In this document: positions 30,790-41,003 of the stretch, in pieces
Layout of the letters: every line of letters begins with the position of its first letter
Position numbering within the stretch: the stretch's first letter is position 1
NCBI GenBank assembly: GCA_026168805.1
Contig: JAPFDS010000002.1
Location: forward strand, 1-64,000
Source: Caryophanales bacterium
GTDB lineage: Bacteria > Bacillota > Bacilli > Bacillales > Amphibacillaceae
DNA length: 64,000 nucleotides
Direction: 5' to 3'
Program-made: the position numbers and the translations under genes
The notes under the pieces: generated by a model
What the model was told of the DNA's origin: nothing
The model's input: the letters and a program-made list of their open reading frames with translations, nothing else
Databases searched by the model: none

Positions 30790-31537
30790 TTTGTTTACAT
30801 GTATCCCACTGCCGAAGTAAAGAGGTTATCCATTCTTTATTCGCAGCGAATTGTTTTTTTCGATGTCCATTTGCCCCTGACGGATGTGGGAATCCATGTA
30901 TGAGCAAATGTTTTGGATGGATGGTATGTTTTATTTGTGTAAGCACATGATCAACGACTTTTCCAAGTGGAATGATGATTGTCGGATTGGATAAGGCGTG
31001 TATCTCCTTTGGAAAATCTTCATATGCAAATCGCTTCAACATCGGGGATTGATGGATTTTTGGTTGATGACCGGTGTAATTTTTCCCTTTATAGAAAACA
31101 GGATATTTAATAATAGATGTCGTATGAAGCAGGGATCGCTTCGTTGTAAATAATTCAGCGCTTGTTTTGATCTGTAATTGCTTTGGTAAGTCACAGTCGT
31201 CAAGCATTTGAACAATATTGTTACGCATGGGGCCTGAGAGACTAGCATCTATTTTAGCTTGTTTAATAAGCTGCTTAGTAGAGAAATTACCCGACAAATG
31301 TTGTGCAACAGATTGCAGAGCTGTTTTCATTTGATGAAATCCAGGAGTAATACCGACAAGTACAACGGTTGCACGGGTTTCAATATATTCATTATGGGGA
31401 GCATAGTACATGGAAAGATTTTTTTCTTTTTCAAGTAAAAAAGCCTCTGTAAGGAGGGTGCTTTTATGAAAAACATTTGTTTCGGATAACATCTTAATCT
31501 GTGGTAAGTAGTCTGTTAGCTTTGATTCATTTAGCAA
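30785..31537 (-). CDS. Uracil-DNA glycosylase superfamily protein
   Basis: The 250-residue protein has two hallmarks of the uracil-DNA glycosylase fold: motif 1 VLVGITPGFHQ (about residues 74-84) and a C-terminal motif 2-like HGFPHPSGANGHR. The rest does not fit a named UDG family that I recognise. It could be a base-excision glycosylase or a DNA-binding relative. It is placed against the flow between jag and mnmE, which are normally adjacent. Confidence 0.65.
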   Translation of the reverse strand: MLNESKLTDYLPQIKMLSETNVFHKSTLLTEAFLLEKEKNLSMYYAPHNEYIETRATVVLVGITPGFHQMKTALQSVAQHLSGNFSTKQLIKQAKIDASLSGPMRNNIVQMLDDCDLPKQLQIKTSAELFTTKRSLLHTTSIIKYPVFYKGKNYTGHQPKIHQSPMLKRFAYEDFPKEIHALSNPTIIIPLGKVVDHVLTQIKHTIHPKHLLIHGFPHPSGANGHRKKQFAANKEWITSLLRQWDTCKQK

Positions 31538-31703
31538 AGTGCTTCCTCCTTATACACGCACATTTGTATGGTGTAATAGTATCATACATTTGGTATTTGT
31601 ATAGTCAGAATCACTCATGTGTATAATGATTGACAAACATTCCCTTTTTATAAACCTGTTGGTAATATATAATAGGTAGTGTCGTGCGAAATGCTTATAC
31701 ACA

Positions 31704-31741
31704 TGTGGATAACGAAGACTCTACGGCTTGCTTGTGGATAT
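31704..31741. promoter_or_regulatory. DnaA boxes upstream of mnmE
   Basis: TGTGGATAA (31704-31712) is a perfect box, and TGTGGATAT (31733-31741) has one mismatch, in the same orientation 29 bp apart. They lie in the 300-bp gap between the UDG-like gene and mnmE, together with AT-rich promoter-like sequence (TATACT at 31767). They may titrate DnaA or let it regulate mnmE. Confidence 0.55.
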
Positions 31742-31836
31742 CTTTTTGAGGGTAAATATGTTATCCTATACTGTTAGTAATATGAATGAGTGCATAAAGG
31801 AATCACTGAATAGATGCAACTTTAGGAGGTAGTCTC

Positions 31837-33213
31837 ATGGAGACAGATACAATAACGGCAATTTCTACTGCACTAGGAGAAGGAGCCATTGGAATTGTGC
31901 GACTGAGTGGTCCACAGGCTATTCAAACTGCAAATCGTTTATTTAAGGGGAAAGATTTAGAACAAGTCCCTTCACATACAATTCATTACGGTCATATCGT
32001 TGACATAGAAACAAATGAAATCATCGATGAAGTGTTGGTTTCTATTATGCATGGTCCCAAAACATACACGCGGGATGATGTAGTAGAAATAAACTGTCAT
32101 GGTGGTGTGGTTGCTGTCAAACGAACTCTTTCAGCTGTATTAAAAGAAGGAGCACGTTTAGCAGAGCCTGGAGAATTTACGAAACGGGCATTTCTCAACG
32201 GCCGTGTAGATTTATCGCAAGCTGAAGCTGTCATGGACGTCATCCGTTCAAAAACAGATGAAGCGATGAAGGTCGCCCAACACCAAATGGACGGGAGATT
32301 ATCTCGACTGATTCAGCAACTCAGACAAACACTGATCGAAACAGTTGCTCACGTTGAAGTAAATATTGATTACCCGGAATATGATGATGTAGAAGAAATG
32401 TCAGAAGAAATGATGCGCACAAAAACAAAAGAAGTGCATCAAGAAATTGAACACTTACTACATGTCGCCAATCAGGGTAAAATTTTACGTGAAGGGATTC
32501 GAACAGGGATTATTGGGCGCCCAAACGTTGGTAAATCATCTCTTCTCAACGCGATCGTTCAAGAAACAAAAGCGATTGTTACGGATGTTCCTGGAACAAC
32601 ACGAGACGTCATTGAAGAATACGTGCAAGTGAGAGGCGTTCCGCTTCGTTTAGTTGACACTGCTGGGATTCGTGAGACAGAAGATATTGTTGAAAAAATT
32701 GGTGTTGAACGATCACGCCAAGTGTTAGGTGAGTCTGATCTCATTTTACTTGTGCTCAATAGTAATGAACCATTAACAGATGAAGATAGACATTTATTTG
32801 AGGCAGTAAAAGACTTAAGAGTGATTGTTCTCCTCAACAAAACAGACTTGCCAAGTAAAATGAATATGAATGAAGTGAAAGATTTAGCAGGAGACTTCCC
32901 AGTCATTCCCACTTCATTTATTCACGATCAAGGAATCGAAGCGTTAGAAGATGCTATTCAAGAATTGTTTTTTGCTGGAGAAATTTCTAGTGGAGATATG
33001 ACCTATGTTTCAAACGTTCGTCATATTCGTTTACTTGAAGAAGCAAAAGAATCGTTAGAAGAGGCCATGCAAGGGTTAGAGTTACACATGCCCATTGATA
33101 TCGTTCAAATAGATGTAACAAGAACATGGGAATTACTTGGAGAAATTATTGGAGATACAGCAAGTGACGGGTTAATTAATCAGTTGTTCTCGCAATTTTG
33201 TTTAGGAAAATAA
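31837..33213 (+). CDS. mnmE: tRNA modification GTPase MnmE
   Basis: With MnmG it installs the (carboxymethyl)aminomethyl group on wobble uridine 34 of certain tRNAs. The 458-residue protein has an N-terminal folate-binding domain, a helical domain and an inserted G domain with [15 protein letters not shown], the switch TTRD, DTAGI and NKTD. The C-terminus is the catalytic CLGK. The RBS AGGAGG is well placed. Confidence 0.97.
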   Translation: METDTITAISTALGEGAIGIVRLSGPQAIQTANRLFKGKDLEQVPSHTIHYGHIVDIETNEIIDEVLVSIMHGPKTYTRDDVVEINCHGGVVAVKRTLSAVLKEGARLAEPGEFTKRAFLNGRVDLSQAEAVMDVIRSKTDEAMKVAQHQMDGRLSRLIQQLRQTLIETVAHVEVNIDYPEYDDVEEMSEEMMRTKTKEVHQEIEHLLHVANQGKILREGIRTGIIGRPNVGKSSLLNAIVQETKAIVTDVPGTTRDVIEEYVQVRGVPLRLVDTAGIRETEDIVEKIGVERSRQVLGESDLILLVLNSNEPLTDEDRHLFEAVKDLRVIVLLNKTDLPSKMNMNEVKDLAGDFPVIPTSFIHDQGIEALEDAIQELFFAGEISSGDMTYVSNVRHIRLLEEAKESLEEAMQGLELHMPIDIVQIDVTRTWELLGEIIGDTASDGLINQLFSQFCLGK

Positions 33214-33216
33214 TTG

Positions 33217-33332
33217 AATGAATTTCATAATTACCAAAATCAGCTATGTCAATACAACATATAGTTTCGAAAGGTTCAACGAAACTACATGTTGAAGTGG
33301 CTTAGCAGAAAATACGTATTATGAAATTCATT
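33217..33332. mobile_element. MITE-like inverted-repeat element, copy 1
   Basis: The ends are perfect 15-bp inverted repeats, AATGAATTTCATAAT (33217-33231) and ATTATGAAATTCATT (33318-33332). Inside is a second stem (ACAACATATAGTTTCG with a matching CGAAACTACATGTTG). A related copy lies at 59398-59512. It carries no gene. It sits four bases after the mnmE stop and before mnmG. Confidence 0.8.
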
Positions 33333-33360
33333 ATATGCATAAAAGAAAGGATGAAAACAG

Positions 33361-35265
33361 ATGGTTTTTAACGCAGGAAAATACGACGTAATTGTTATTG
33401 GTGCGGGACATGCAGGTGTTGAAGCAGGTCTTGCTGCTGCACGTATGGGCTCAAAAACACTTATGCTTACACTTAATTTAGATTTAATTGCCTTTATGCC
33501 ATGTAACCCGTCACTCGGGGGACCAGCAAAAGGGATAGTTATTCGCGAAATCGACGCACTTGGTGGAGCGATGGGCCAAGTCATAGATAAAACACATATT
33601 CAAATGCGTATGTTGAACACAGGAAAAGGTCCAGCCGTACAAGCATTACGTGCGCAAGCTGATAAGCCACTTTATATAAAAGAAATGAAACGTATCATTG
33701 AAAATGAACCAAACATTACGTTGAAACAAGGAATGGTTGATGAACTGATTATTGAAGATGGTGTTTGTACAGGGGTATTAACAGAAACAAAAGCTGCGTA
33801 TTATGCGGACGCTGTGATCGTAACGACAGGTACGTTTATGCGTGGAAAAGTACTCATGGGGGATATTGAGTACGAAAGTGGCCCTAATAACCAACGCGTA
33901 TCGATTAAACTTTCGGAAAACCTTGAAGATCTAGGTTTCGAGCTTACTCGGTTTAAAACCGGAACACCACCACGTGTTCACAGCGATACGGTAGACTATT
34001 CAAAAACTGAAATCCAACCAGGAGATGAAAAGCCACAAGCATTTTCATTTGAAACAACAGAATATATTACTGATCAAGTGCCTTGTTGGTTAACATATAC
34101 GAATGAATTTACACACCAAGTCATTAATGATAACTTAACTTTATCCTCGATGTATTCGGGCATGAAGCGGGGGACAGGACCAAGATATTGTCCATCAATT
34201 GAAGACAAAATCGTCCGGTTCCATGATAAACCTCGCCATCAAGTATTTTTAGAGCCTGAAGGTAGAGATACAGAAGAAGTGTATGTCCAAGGATTATCTA
34301 CATCACTTCCTGAATCGATTCAACACGAACTTGTACGAAGTGTCCCAGGACTAGAAAATGCGACGATTATGCGCCCAGGATATGCAATCGAATATGATGC
34401 TGTTATTCCTACACAGTTATGGCCAACGCTTGAATCCAAAAAGATCTCTGGATTGTTTACAGCAGGTCAAATTAACGGAACATCAGGCTATGAAGAGGCA
34501 GCTGCACAAGGAATCATGGCGGGAATTAATGCTGCCGCTAAAATTCAACAAAAAGATGCATTTATTTTAGATCGGTCACAAGCATATATTGGTGTACTGA
34601 TTGATGACTTGGTTACAAAAGGTACACGGGAACCATATCGCTTACTCACATCACGTGCTGAATATCGTTTACTTCTTCGTCACGACAACGCTGACTTACG
34701 ATTAACTGATATTGGGTATGAACTTGGGCTTATTCCTGAGGAACGTTACGAACGATTCAGCTACAAGAAAGAGCAAATCGAAGCGGAAAAGGATCGCCTA
34801 CGTAAAGAAACGATTAAGATGACCGAAGACGTTCAAAGCATTCTTGATGAAGCGGGTTCTACTCGATTAAAAGATGCTGCAAAAGCATACGACTTATTAA
34901 AACGTCCAGAAGTAACCTATGCACATATTGAACGTATGATTGGTGCAAATGAAGAAATCATGCCAGAAGTGAAAGAACAAGTAGAAATTCAAGTGAAATA
35001 TGAAGGGTATATTAAAAAGGCAAATAGCCAAGTGCAACGAATGTTAACTCTAGAGCATAAAAAAATCCCTGAAAACATTGATTATGATGCGATTCATAGC
35101 TTATCAAGCGAATCAAGAGAACGATTAAAAAGCGTACGTCCATTATCTGTAGGGCAAGCTTCCCGCACAGCAGGAGTTACACCGGCTGACGTCTCAATTT
35201 TAGCCGTATATATTGAACAAGGGAAAATCGCACGTGTCAATGAGGAACCTATTTCACAAGAATAA
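33361..35265 (+). CDS. mnmG: tRNA uridine-5-carboxymethylaminomethyl modification enzyme MnmG
   Basis: This 634-residue FAD-dependent partner of MnmE has the Rossmann motif [19 protein letters not shown], the conserved [11 protein letters not shown] and the second signature [16 protein letters not shown]-terminal helical tRNA- and MnmE-binding domain contains [20 protein letters not shown]. mnmE-mnmG order is conserved, with a small inverted-repeat element inserted between them. Confidence 0.97.
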   Translation: MVFNAGKYDVIVIGAGHAGVEAGLAAARMGSKTLMLTLNLDLIAFMPCNPSLGGPAKGIVIREIDALGGAMGQVIDKTHIQMRMLNTGKGPAVQALRAQADKPLYIKEMKRIIENEPNITLKQGMVDELIIEDGVCTGVLTETKAAYYADAVIVTTGTFMRGKVLMGDIEYESGPNNQRVSIKLSENLEDLGFELTRFKTGTPPRVHSDTVDYSKTEIQPGDEKPQAFSFETTEYITDQVPCWLTYTNEFTHQVINDNLTLSSMYSGMKRGTGPRYCPSIEDKIVRFHDKPRHQVFLEPEGRDTEEVYVQGLSTSLPESIQHELVRSVPGLENATIMRPGYAIEYDAVIPTQLWPTLESKKISGLFTAGQINGTSGYEEAAAQGIMAGINAAAKIQQKDAFILDRSQAYIGVLIDDLVTKGTREPYRLLTSRAEYRLLLRHDNADLRLTDIGYELGLIPEERYERFSYKKEQIEAEKDRLRKETIKMTEDVQSILDEAGSTRLKDAAKAYDLLKRPEVTYAHIERMIGANEEIMPEVKEQVEIQVKYEGYIKKANSQVQRMLTLEHKKIPENIDYDAIHSLSSESRERLKSVRPLSVGQASRTAGVTPADVSILAVYIEQGKIARVNEEPISQE

Positions 35266-35272
35266 GTGACAA

Positions 35273-35319
35273 GCCACTAACTGGTCTATAGGTACAAAAC
35301 TACAGACCAGCTGAGTGGC
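35273..35319 (+). other. Hairpin in the mnmG-rsmG gap
   Basis: Arms GCCACT plus CTGGTCT pair with AGACCAG plus AGTGGC in a long imperfect stem. There is no T run, so it is more likely an RNA-stability or processing structure than a terminator. Confidence 0.5.
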
Positions 35320-35358
35320 ATACATAATGTACACCAACAAATCAGAAGGAGATTGTAT

Positions 35359-36081
35359 ATGCGTCCAGAACAATTTTCAGAAGCTTTAAAAGAAAAAGGC
35401 ATAGAACTTACAAACCGACAAATGGAACAATTTTCAGTTTATTTCAAAACACTTGTAGAGTGGAATGAAAAAATGAATTTAACAGCAATTACAGATGAGT
35501 CAGAAGTATACGTGAAACATTTTTTTGATTCCATCTCAGCTGCATTTAATTATAATTTCAATGAAAATAAATCTTTAACCGTTTGCGACGTAGGGGCAGG
35601 TGCAGGATTTCCGAGCATTCCACTTAAAATTTGTTTCCCACATATACAAGTAACCATCGTTGACTCGCTTAAAAAGAGAATCGGCTTTTTAGAAGAGCTA
35701 GCAGATCAATTAGATCTTGATGGTGTAGCTTTTTATCATGATCGAGCAGAACAATTTGGACAAAACAAATCTTTTAGAGGACAATTTGACGTCGTACTTG
35801 CACGTGCAGTTGCTCGCATGTCTGTTTTAAGCGAATTATGTTTACCACTCGTTAAAAAAGATGGTATCTTTTTAGTCATGAAAGGTGCGCAAGCTGCAGA
35901 TGAACTTTCTGACGCCGAACGAGCAATTCAAGTACTAGGTGGGAAAGTAGAAGATGCATTTACATTTTCCTTGCCAGTTGAAGATAGTGATCGAACCATC
36001 TACCACATTCGAAAATTAAAAAACAGTCCTAAGAAGTATCCAAGAAAACCAGGAACACCAAACAAAGAGCCGATTATGTAG
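35359..36081 (+). CDS. rsmG: 16S rRNA (guanine527-N7)-methyltransferase
   Basis: RsmG methylates G527 of 16S rRNA, a site linked to streptomycin sensitivity. The 240-residue protein has the SAM-binding motif [15 protein letters not shown] and the following [14 protein letters not shown]. The frame could start at TTG 35353, but the ATG at 35359 is seven bases from AGAAGGAG and is preferred. It follows mnmG as in Bacillus. Confidence 0.95.
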   Translation: MRPEQFSEALKEKGIELTNRQMEQFSVYFKTLVEWNEKMNLTAITDESEVYVKHFFDSISAAFNYNFNENKSLTVCDVGAGAGFPSIPLKICFPHIQVTIVDSLKKRIGFLEELADQLDLDGVAFYHDRAEQFGQNKSFRGQFDVVLARAVARMSVLSELCLPLVKKDGIFLVMKGAQAADELSDAERAIQVLGGKVEDAFTFSLPVEDSDRTIYHIRKLKNSPKKYPRKPGTPNKEPIM

Positions 36082-36113
36082 CTTAAACACCCAACAAAAA
36101 ATGGCGTTTATGT

Positions 36114-36150
36114 AAGAAGAGGAGGTGTATTCATTCCTCTTCTTTGTTTA
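36114..36150 (+). terminator. Terminator of rsmG
   Basis: Arms AAGAAGAGG and CCTCTTCTT flank a short loop, followed by TGTTTA. It separates rsmG from noc. Confidence 0.65.
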
Positions 36151-36206
36151 TCTATGGTAAAATAGAAATACATCATTGAAACGTATTTTCTTGTTGGTTA
36201 GACAAT

Positions 36207-36222
36207 TGTTTCACGTGAAACA
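36207..36222. promoter_or_regulatory. parS site (perfect)
   Basis: TGTTTCACGTGAAACA matches the Bacillus parS consensus exactly and the symmetry extends to 22 bp (AATT outside each end). It lies about 90 bp upstream of noc and should be a Spo0J/ParB loading site. Confidence 0.95.
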
Positions 36223-36313
36223 ATTACCTTCATTTTATTCCGAACACAAACGTCTATAACGTTTGTAGCTATAAATATAGATAACTAAAGTAGTTTAAAG
36301 GTGGTGAATAGAT

Positions 36314-37177
36314 GTGTTAAATCCATTTAATCGTATTTTTGGTTCGGGTGATAAACAATCTAAGGATGAAGCGGAACTAGAAAGTGAAAACCAATTTAGT
36401 CAAGATGAAGTTGTTCATCTCTCTGTTGAACAGATCATTCCAAATCAGTTTCAACCACGCTCTGTTTTTAATGAAGAAAGAATAAAAGAACTGGCACAAA
36501 CAATTCATACACATGGATTGATTCAACCAATCGTCGTTCGACAAACTACAGAAGATACATATGAACTGATTGCCGGAGAACGAAGATGGAGAGCGGCTGA
36601 ATTACTAGAATGGAAAGAAGTTCCCTGTATTATTCGAGATATGACTGATACAGAAACAGCATCCGTTGCCTTAATTGAAAACTTACAAAGAGAAGAACTT
36701 ACCGTGATTGAAGAAGCTAAGGCGTATGCTCAATTACTTAAAATGCATGGTTTAACGCAAGAAGCACTTGCGCAGAGGCTCGGCAAGAGTCAATCAACGA
36801 TTGCCAATAAATTAAGATTATTAAAACTGTCAGAAGAAGTACAAACAGAATTGTTAAACAAAACAATTACTGAAAGACATGCACGAGCGATCATGAAAAT
36901 ATCAGATGAAGAAACCCAGTTACAAGTATTACAAGCAATCTTACAATCTGATTTAAACGTTCGACAAACAGAAGAGTATATTGAGGAGCTACATGCACCT
37001 CCAAAAGAGAAGAAAAAGAAACCTGTTTTAAAAGGGTTCAATAAGGATATTCGAATTGCAATGAACACCATTCGACAGTCATTGCACATGGTTACCGAAA
37101 CAGGGGTAGACGTGGAAACAGATGAAGAAGAGCACGATGATTATTATCAAATAACTATAAAATTACCTAAGAAATAA
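36314..37177 (+). CDS. noc: Nucleoid occlusion protein Noc
   Basis: Noc is a ParB-family CTP-switch protein that binds NBS sites and blocks Z-ring assembly over the nucleoid. The N-terminus has a likely membrane-targeting segment ([10 protein letters not shown]). The ParB domain shows QPRSVFNEE and [11 protein letters not shown], and the helix-turn-helix region is [20 protein letters not shown]. Its position before soj-spo0J identifies it as Noc rather than Spo0J. The start is GTG. Confidence 0.93.
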   Translation: MLNPFNRIFGSGDKQSKDEAELESENQFSQDEVVHLSVEQIIPNQFQPRSVFNEERIKELAQTIHTHGLIQPIVVRQTTEDTYELIAGERRWRAAELLEWKEVPCIIRDMTDTETASVALIENLQREELTVIEEAKAYAQLLKMHGLTQEALAQRLGKSQSTIANKLRLLKLSEEVQTELLNKTITERHARAIMKISDEETQLQVLQAILQSDLNVRQTEEYIEELHAPPKEKKKKPVLKGFNKDIRIAMNTIRQSLHMVTETGVDVETDEEEHDDYYQITIKLPKK

Positions 37178-37201
37178 TACAAAATTATATTATTTTAAGA
37201 C

Positions 37202-37238
37202 AAACAAGCTCATCTATACTACTTGATGAGCTTGTTTT
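37202..37238 (+). terminator. Terminator of noc
   Basis: AAACAAGCTCATC and GATGAGCTTGTTTT are perfect arms around a short loop, ending in T residues. Confidence 0.85.
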
Positions 37239-37389
37239 AACGTATATAACTGTTCCACATAATAAAAAAACAGTTTTAATAGTTTTTATACGACGAAAAA
37301 TGATAGAATGGAAGATAGTCAACAATAAATAAGCAAAAATAAATACATTTCAAGATAAAATCTCGTATTAATAGGTAGGTGCCACATAA

Positions 37390-38163
37390 ATGGGTAAAAT
37401 AATATCAATTGCAAATCAAAAAGGTGGTGTTGGAAAAACAACAACATCAGTAAACTTAAGTGCTTGCTTAGCACAACTTGGAAACAAAGTTTTATTAGTA
37501 GATATCGATCCACAAGGAAACGCGACGAGTGGAGTAGGGATTTCTAAAGGTGACATGGATAAGTGTGTATATAACGTTTTAGTTGAAGATTTACCAGCAT
37601 CGGAAGTGTGTGTGGAGACAAACACACCAGGTTTAGACATCATTCCAGCAACCATTCAGCTCGCAGGAGCAGAAATTGAACTCGTTCCGACAATTTCACG
37701 TGAAATACGCTTGCAAAAATCTTTAGATGAACTTAGAAGTAAATATGACTATATCATCATTGATTGTCCACCATCTCTAGGTTTATTAACGATTAACTCA
37801 TTAACAGCTTCTGATTCCGTACTTATACCAGTACAATGCGAATTTTATGCACTAGAAGGACTTTCACAGCTGTTAAATACAATTAGACTTGTCCAAAAGC
37901 ATTTAAATAAAACATTAATGATTGAAGGCGTTTTGTTAACAATGCTAGACGCACGGACAAACCTAGGTATCCAAGTCATTGAAGAAGTTAAAAAATATTT
38001 TCAAGACAAAGTATACAAAGCAATTATTCCTAGAAATGTCAGGTTAGGAGAAGCGCCGAGCCATGGACAGCCAATCATCACATATGATCCAAAGTCCAAA
38101 GGTGCTGAGGTATACCTTGAATTAGCGAAGGAAGTGTTGAAAAATGACGAAAAGGTTAGGTAA
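37390..38163 (+). CDS. soj: Chromosome partitioning ATPase Soj (ParA)
   Basis: Soj is a deviant-Walker ATPase that acts with Spo0J in origin segregation and regulates DnaA. The 257-residue protein has KGGVGKTTTSVNLSACLA, DIDPQGNATSGVG and the motif IIDCPPSLGLLT. It overlaps spo0J by 20 bases, showing an operon. Confidence 0.96.
   Translation: MGKIISIANQKGGVGKTTTSVNLSACLAQLGNKVLLVDIDPQGNATSGVGISKGDMDKCVYNVLVEDLPASEVCVETNTPGLDIIPATIQLAGAEIELVPTISREIRLQKSLDELRSKYDYIIIDCPPSLGLLTINSLTASDSVLIPVQCEFYALEGLSQLLNTIRLVQKHLNKTLMIEGVLLTMLDARTNLGIQVIEEVKKYFQDKVYKAIIPRNVRLGEAPSHGQPIITYDPKSKGAEVYLELAKEVLKNDEKVR
37692..37707. promoter_or_regulatory. parS-like site inside soj
   Basis: AATTTCACGTGAAATA keeps the 12-bp palindromic core TTTCACGTGAAA of parS but has flanks (A-T-T-T...A-A-A-T) like the Noc binding site. 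It differs from parS at three outer positions. It may be a weak Spo0J site or a mixed-specificity site. Confidence 0.4.
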
Positions 38164-38986
38164 AGGATTAGATGCATTTTTTACGAACATCGAGGATACT
38201 TCAGAAGAGGCAATCGAACAAATCGCAATTGAGGAATGTCGTCCCAACCCATATCAACCAAGGAAAACCTTTGAAGCGGATGCGATTGAAGAGCTAAAGG
38301 AATCCATACTAGAATATGGTATTATCCAACCGCTTATTGCCCGAAAGAGCATCAAAGGCTATGAAATTGTTGTAGGTGAAAGACGACTACGTGCTGCAAA
38401 AGAGGCTGGGTTAACAGAAGTTCCTGTAATCGTTCAAGAGTTAACAGATGAACGGATGATGGAGCTCGCACTCCTTGAAAACTTACAACGGGAGGACTTA
38501 AATCCCATTGAAGAAGCGACAGCTTACAGTACTCTTATGAGAGAATTAAACATCACCCAGGAAGAGCTTTCTCGACGTCTTGGGAAAAGTCGCTCACATA
38601 TTGCAAATATGGTTCGTCTTCTGTCATTACCAACAAACGTAATTGCTTATATGAATAATGGAGAACTAACGATGGGGCATGGTAGAGCATTACTTGGGAT
38701 AAAAGAAAATGCCAACGTTGAGCCTTTAGTAAAACGTATTTTGGCAGAAAAGCTAAATGTAAGACAAGTAGAAAAAATCATTCAGGAAATGCATGAAAAA
38801 CCACTCAAACGTAAAAAATCCGAACAAAAGAAAGATATCTTCTTACAAGAAAAAGAATCAGCTCTTCAAAATCGACTTGGTACAGGCGTATCGATCCAAA
38901 GAGGTAAACGAAAAGGTAAAATTCAAATCGAATTTTATACGAATGATGATTTAGAGCGTATTATTGATTTGTTAGAGTCCAAGTAA
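38144..38986 (+). CDS. spo0J: Chromosome partitioning protein Spo0J (ParB)
   Basis: Spo0J binds parS, loads CTP, spreads and recruits SMC. The 280-residue protein has the N-terminal Soj-interaction segment (LGKGLDAFFTN), the CTP-binding motifs GERRLRAAKEAG and ENLQREDLNPIEEA, the helix-turn-helix LTQ-like NITQEELSRRLGKSRSHIANM and a C-terminal dimer domain. It overlaps soj. Confidence 0.96.
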   Translation: MTKRLGKGLDAFFTNIEDTSEEAIEQIAIEECRPNPYQPRKTFEADAIEELKESILEYGIIQPLIARKSIKGYEIVVGERRLRAAKEAGLTEVPVIVQELTDERMMELALLENLQREDLNPIEEATAYSTLMRELNITQEELSRRLGKSRSHIANMVRLLSLPTNVIAYMNNGELTMGHGRALLGIKENANVEPLVKRILAEKLNVRQVEKIIQEMHEKPLKRKKSEQKKDIFLQEKESALQNRLGTGVSIQRGKRKGKIQIEFYTNDDLERIIDLLESK

Positions 38987-39031
38987 ACTATAGAACTCTC
39001 TATTTCTATGAGATATACTGCACTATTTAAC

Positions 39032-39068
39032 AGGCTGAACAAAGATAATTTCTTCTAATCAGCCTTTT
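39032..39068 (+). terminator. Terminator of soj-spo0J
   Basis: AGGCTGA and TCAGCCT arms are followed by TTTT. The hairpin lies 46 bp behind spo0J. Confidence 0.7.
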
Positions 39069-39102
39069 CCATGTGAATACTATGAAAAGGGAGGGCAAAT
39101 AC

Positions 39103-40263
39103 ATGATCTATTTTGATCAGGCAGCGACCTCTATTCCTATGTTACCAGCCGTAATTGATGAAATGGTACATACGATGGAACATATTGGTGCAAATCCCGG
39201 ACGCGGTACACATGCATTGGGAGTCCAAGCGAGTGATATAGTATTAAGAACGAGATCAAAAGCATGTGATGTTTTTGGTGTGCAACATGTCAATCAATGT
39301 TTGTTTTTCTCAAGTGCAACGGTTAGTTTAAATCAAGCTATTTTAGGCTATCCTTGGGAAGAGGGTGACCATGTGATTGTGTCCACAATGGAACACAACG
39401 CAGTCAGGCGCCCACTTGAAGTTGCTAAGCAAAGGTATAATATCAACATTACTTATATCCATTGGACAGGAAACAAAGAAGAATTTGTCGCTCAAATTAA
39501 ACAGCACATTACTCCTCATACAAAAATGATTGCTCTGACACATGCATCAAATGTTACTGGAGATATTTTACCAGTGGAAGAAATTTGTAAGGGTGTTTCT
39601 GAGACGAAAGAAATCACAACATTAGTAGATGCATCACAAACGATAGGGCATATATCCATTGATATGACGAAGAGCAATATAGACATGCTAGCATTTCCTG
39701 GTCATAAAGGATTAAGAGGGCCTAAAGGCATTGGTATGTTACTCGTAAACAAAGAAATTGAATTAAGTCCTATTCACTTTGGTGGGAGTGGTGGGCAGGC
39801 ACTATCTACATCACCTCCGATAGAATGGCCCCAACGCTTTGAGACAGGAACAATGAATGTTCCAGCGATTGCAGGCTTATACGCATCACTTTGCAATATG
39901 GAAAAACATATGAAAGAGAATGTTTCACGTGAAACAAAGTTAGTCACAAACATACAGGCTGCACTTGAAAAGATAGATAATATTGTAGTTTATGGCCCAT
40001 CTATCCATGATCAAAGGGTACCGGTTGTCGCTTTTAATATAAAAGATGTAGATTCAGAGGAAGTAGCACTTATATTGGATGCACACTATGATATTGCCGT
40101 ACGTGCAGGGCTCCATTGCAATGCTTTAGGACATGAAACATTGCATACAACTGATCAAGGAGTCATTCGGGCAAGTATAAACGCAACGAATGTAGAAGAG
40201 GAAGTACAAACGTTTATACAAGCTGTACAAGAAATTGCAGCCTCATATAAACAACTAGACTAA
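39103..40263 (+). CDS. Cysteine desulfurase family aminotransferase (class V)
   Basis: This is a PLP enzyme of the NifS/SufS-like family. The PLP lysine is in AFPGHKGLRGPKGIG, the cofactor His/Asp region is STMEHNAVRRP and VDASQTIGH, and the catalytic-type Cys is in RAGLHCNALGHE. The frame begins at 39073, but the ATG at 39103 (MIYFDQAAT) has GGGAGGG upstream and matches family starts. The sulfur acceptor is unknown. A perfect parS site lies inside the coding sequence. Confidence 0.85.
   Translation: MIYFDQAATSIPMLPAVIDEMVHTMEHIGANPGRGTHALGVQASDIVLRTRSKACDVFGVQHVNQCLFFSSATVSLNQAILGYPWEEGDHVIVSTMEHNAVRRPLEVAKQRYNINITYIHWTGNKEEFVAQIKQHITPHTKMIALTHASNVTGDILPVEEICKGVSETKEITTLVDASQTIGHISIDMTKSNIDMLAFPGHKGLRGPKGIGMLLVNKEIELSPIHFGGSGGQALSTSPPIEWPQRFETGTMNVPAIAGLYASLCNMEKHMKENVSRETKLVTNIQAALEKIDNIVVYGPSIHDQRVPVVAFNIKDVDSEEVALILDAHYDIAVRAGLHCNALGHETLHTTDQGVIRASINATNVEEEVQTFIQAVQEIAASYKQLD
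39921..39936. promoter_or_regulatory. parS site inside the cysteine desulfurase gene
   Basis: TGTTTCACGTGAAACA matches parS at all 16 positions. It is within codons for an N-V-S-R-E-T-K stretch, so the protein tolerates the site. With the copy at 36207 it places two perfect parS sites within 4 kb. Confidence 0.95.
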
Positions 40264-40281
40264 AACAAGTGAGGACAAGTA

Positions 40282-40998
40282 ATGGTATTATTCGGGACAA
40301 TTGTAAATGGGCTAGGCATTATTATAGGTAGTACATGTGGATTGGCTTTTACATCCATTAAAAAGTCGATTAAAGAAACAGTCATGCAAGCAATTGGGCT
40401 TGTAGTGTTCGTAATAGGTATTCAAATGGCACTATCTACTGAAAACATTATAATTGTATTAATAAGTATGTTACTAGGTGCAGTCATCGGAGAGTTGCTA
40501 CAATTAGAGTATAAGATTCAAAAATTCGGTGCATATATAAGCGTAAAAACAGGTTCTCACGAAGGAAAAAACGGCTCATTTGCAGATGGTTTTGTTGCAG
40601 CGTCGTTGCTATTTGCAGTTGGAGCAATGGCAACGATTGGAGCACTTGACAGTGGTATACGCTTAGACCATGAGCTGTTATTAACAAAAGCAGCACTAGA
40701 TGGCTTCACAGCGCTTGTGCTTACGTCAACGCTGGGAATCGGAGTGTTGTTTTCATTTATTCCTGTTATGTTTTATCAAGGGACTATCGCCTTATTAGCT
40801 ACTCAAATAGAAGCAATAATACCTTCCGGACATTTGGATGGGTTTATGAATGAAATGACATCTGTTGGTGGGATTCTCATTGTGGCAATTGCATTAAACA
40901 TCCTAAACATAACGAACATTCGAATAGCAAATATACTCCCAGCTGTAGTAGTGGTAGCAGGAGTATATGCAGTAGCAAAGATATTGTTCTCCATGTAA
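40282..40998 (+). CDS. DUF554 family membrane protein
   Basis: The 238-residue protein has about six to seven membrane segments and the DUF554 pattern: MVLFGTIVNGLGIIIGSTCG at the start, GAVIGELLQLE, FADGFVAASLLFAVGAMATI in the middle and NIRIANILPA near the end. It is a YqgA/YdfK-type protein, possibly transport-related, of unknown function. It follows the desulfurase gene by 18 bp. Confidence 0.85.
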   Translation: MVLFGTIVNGLGIIIGSTCGLAFTSIKKSIKETVMQAIGLVVFVIGIQMALSTENIIIVLISMLLGAVIGELLQLEYKIQKFGAYISVKTGSHEGKNGSFADGFVAASLLFAVGAMATIGALDSGIRLDHELLLTKAALDGFTALVLTSTLGIGVLFSFIPVMFYQGTIALLATQIEAIIPSGHLDGFMNEMTSVGGILIVAIALNILNITNIRIANILPAVVVVAGVYAVAKILFSM

Positions 40999-41003
40999 CT
41001 TAT

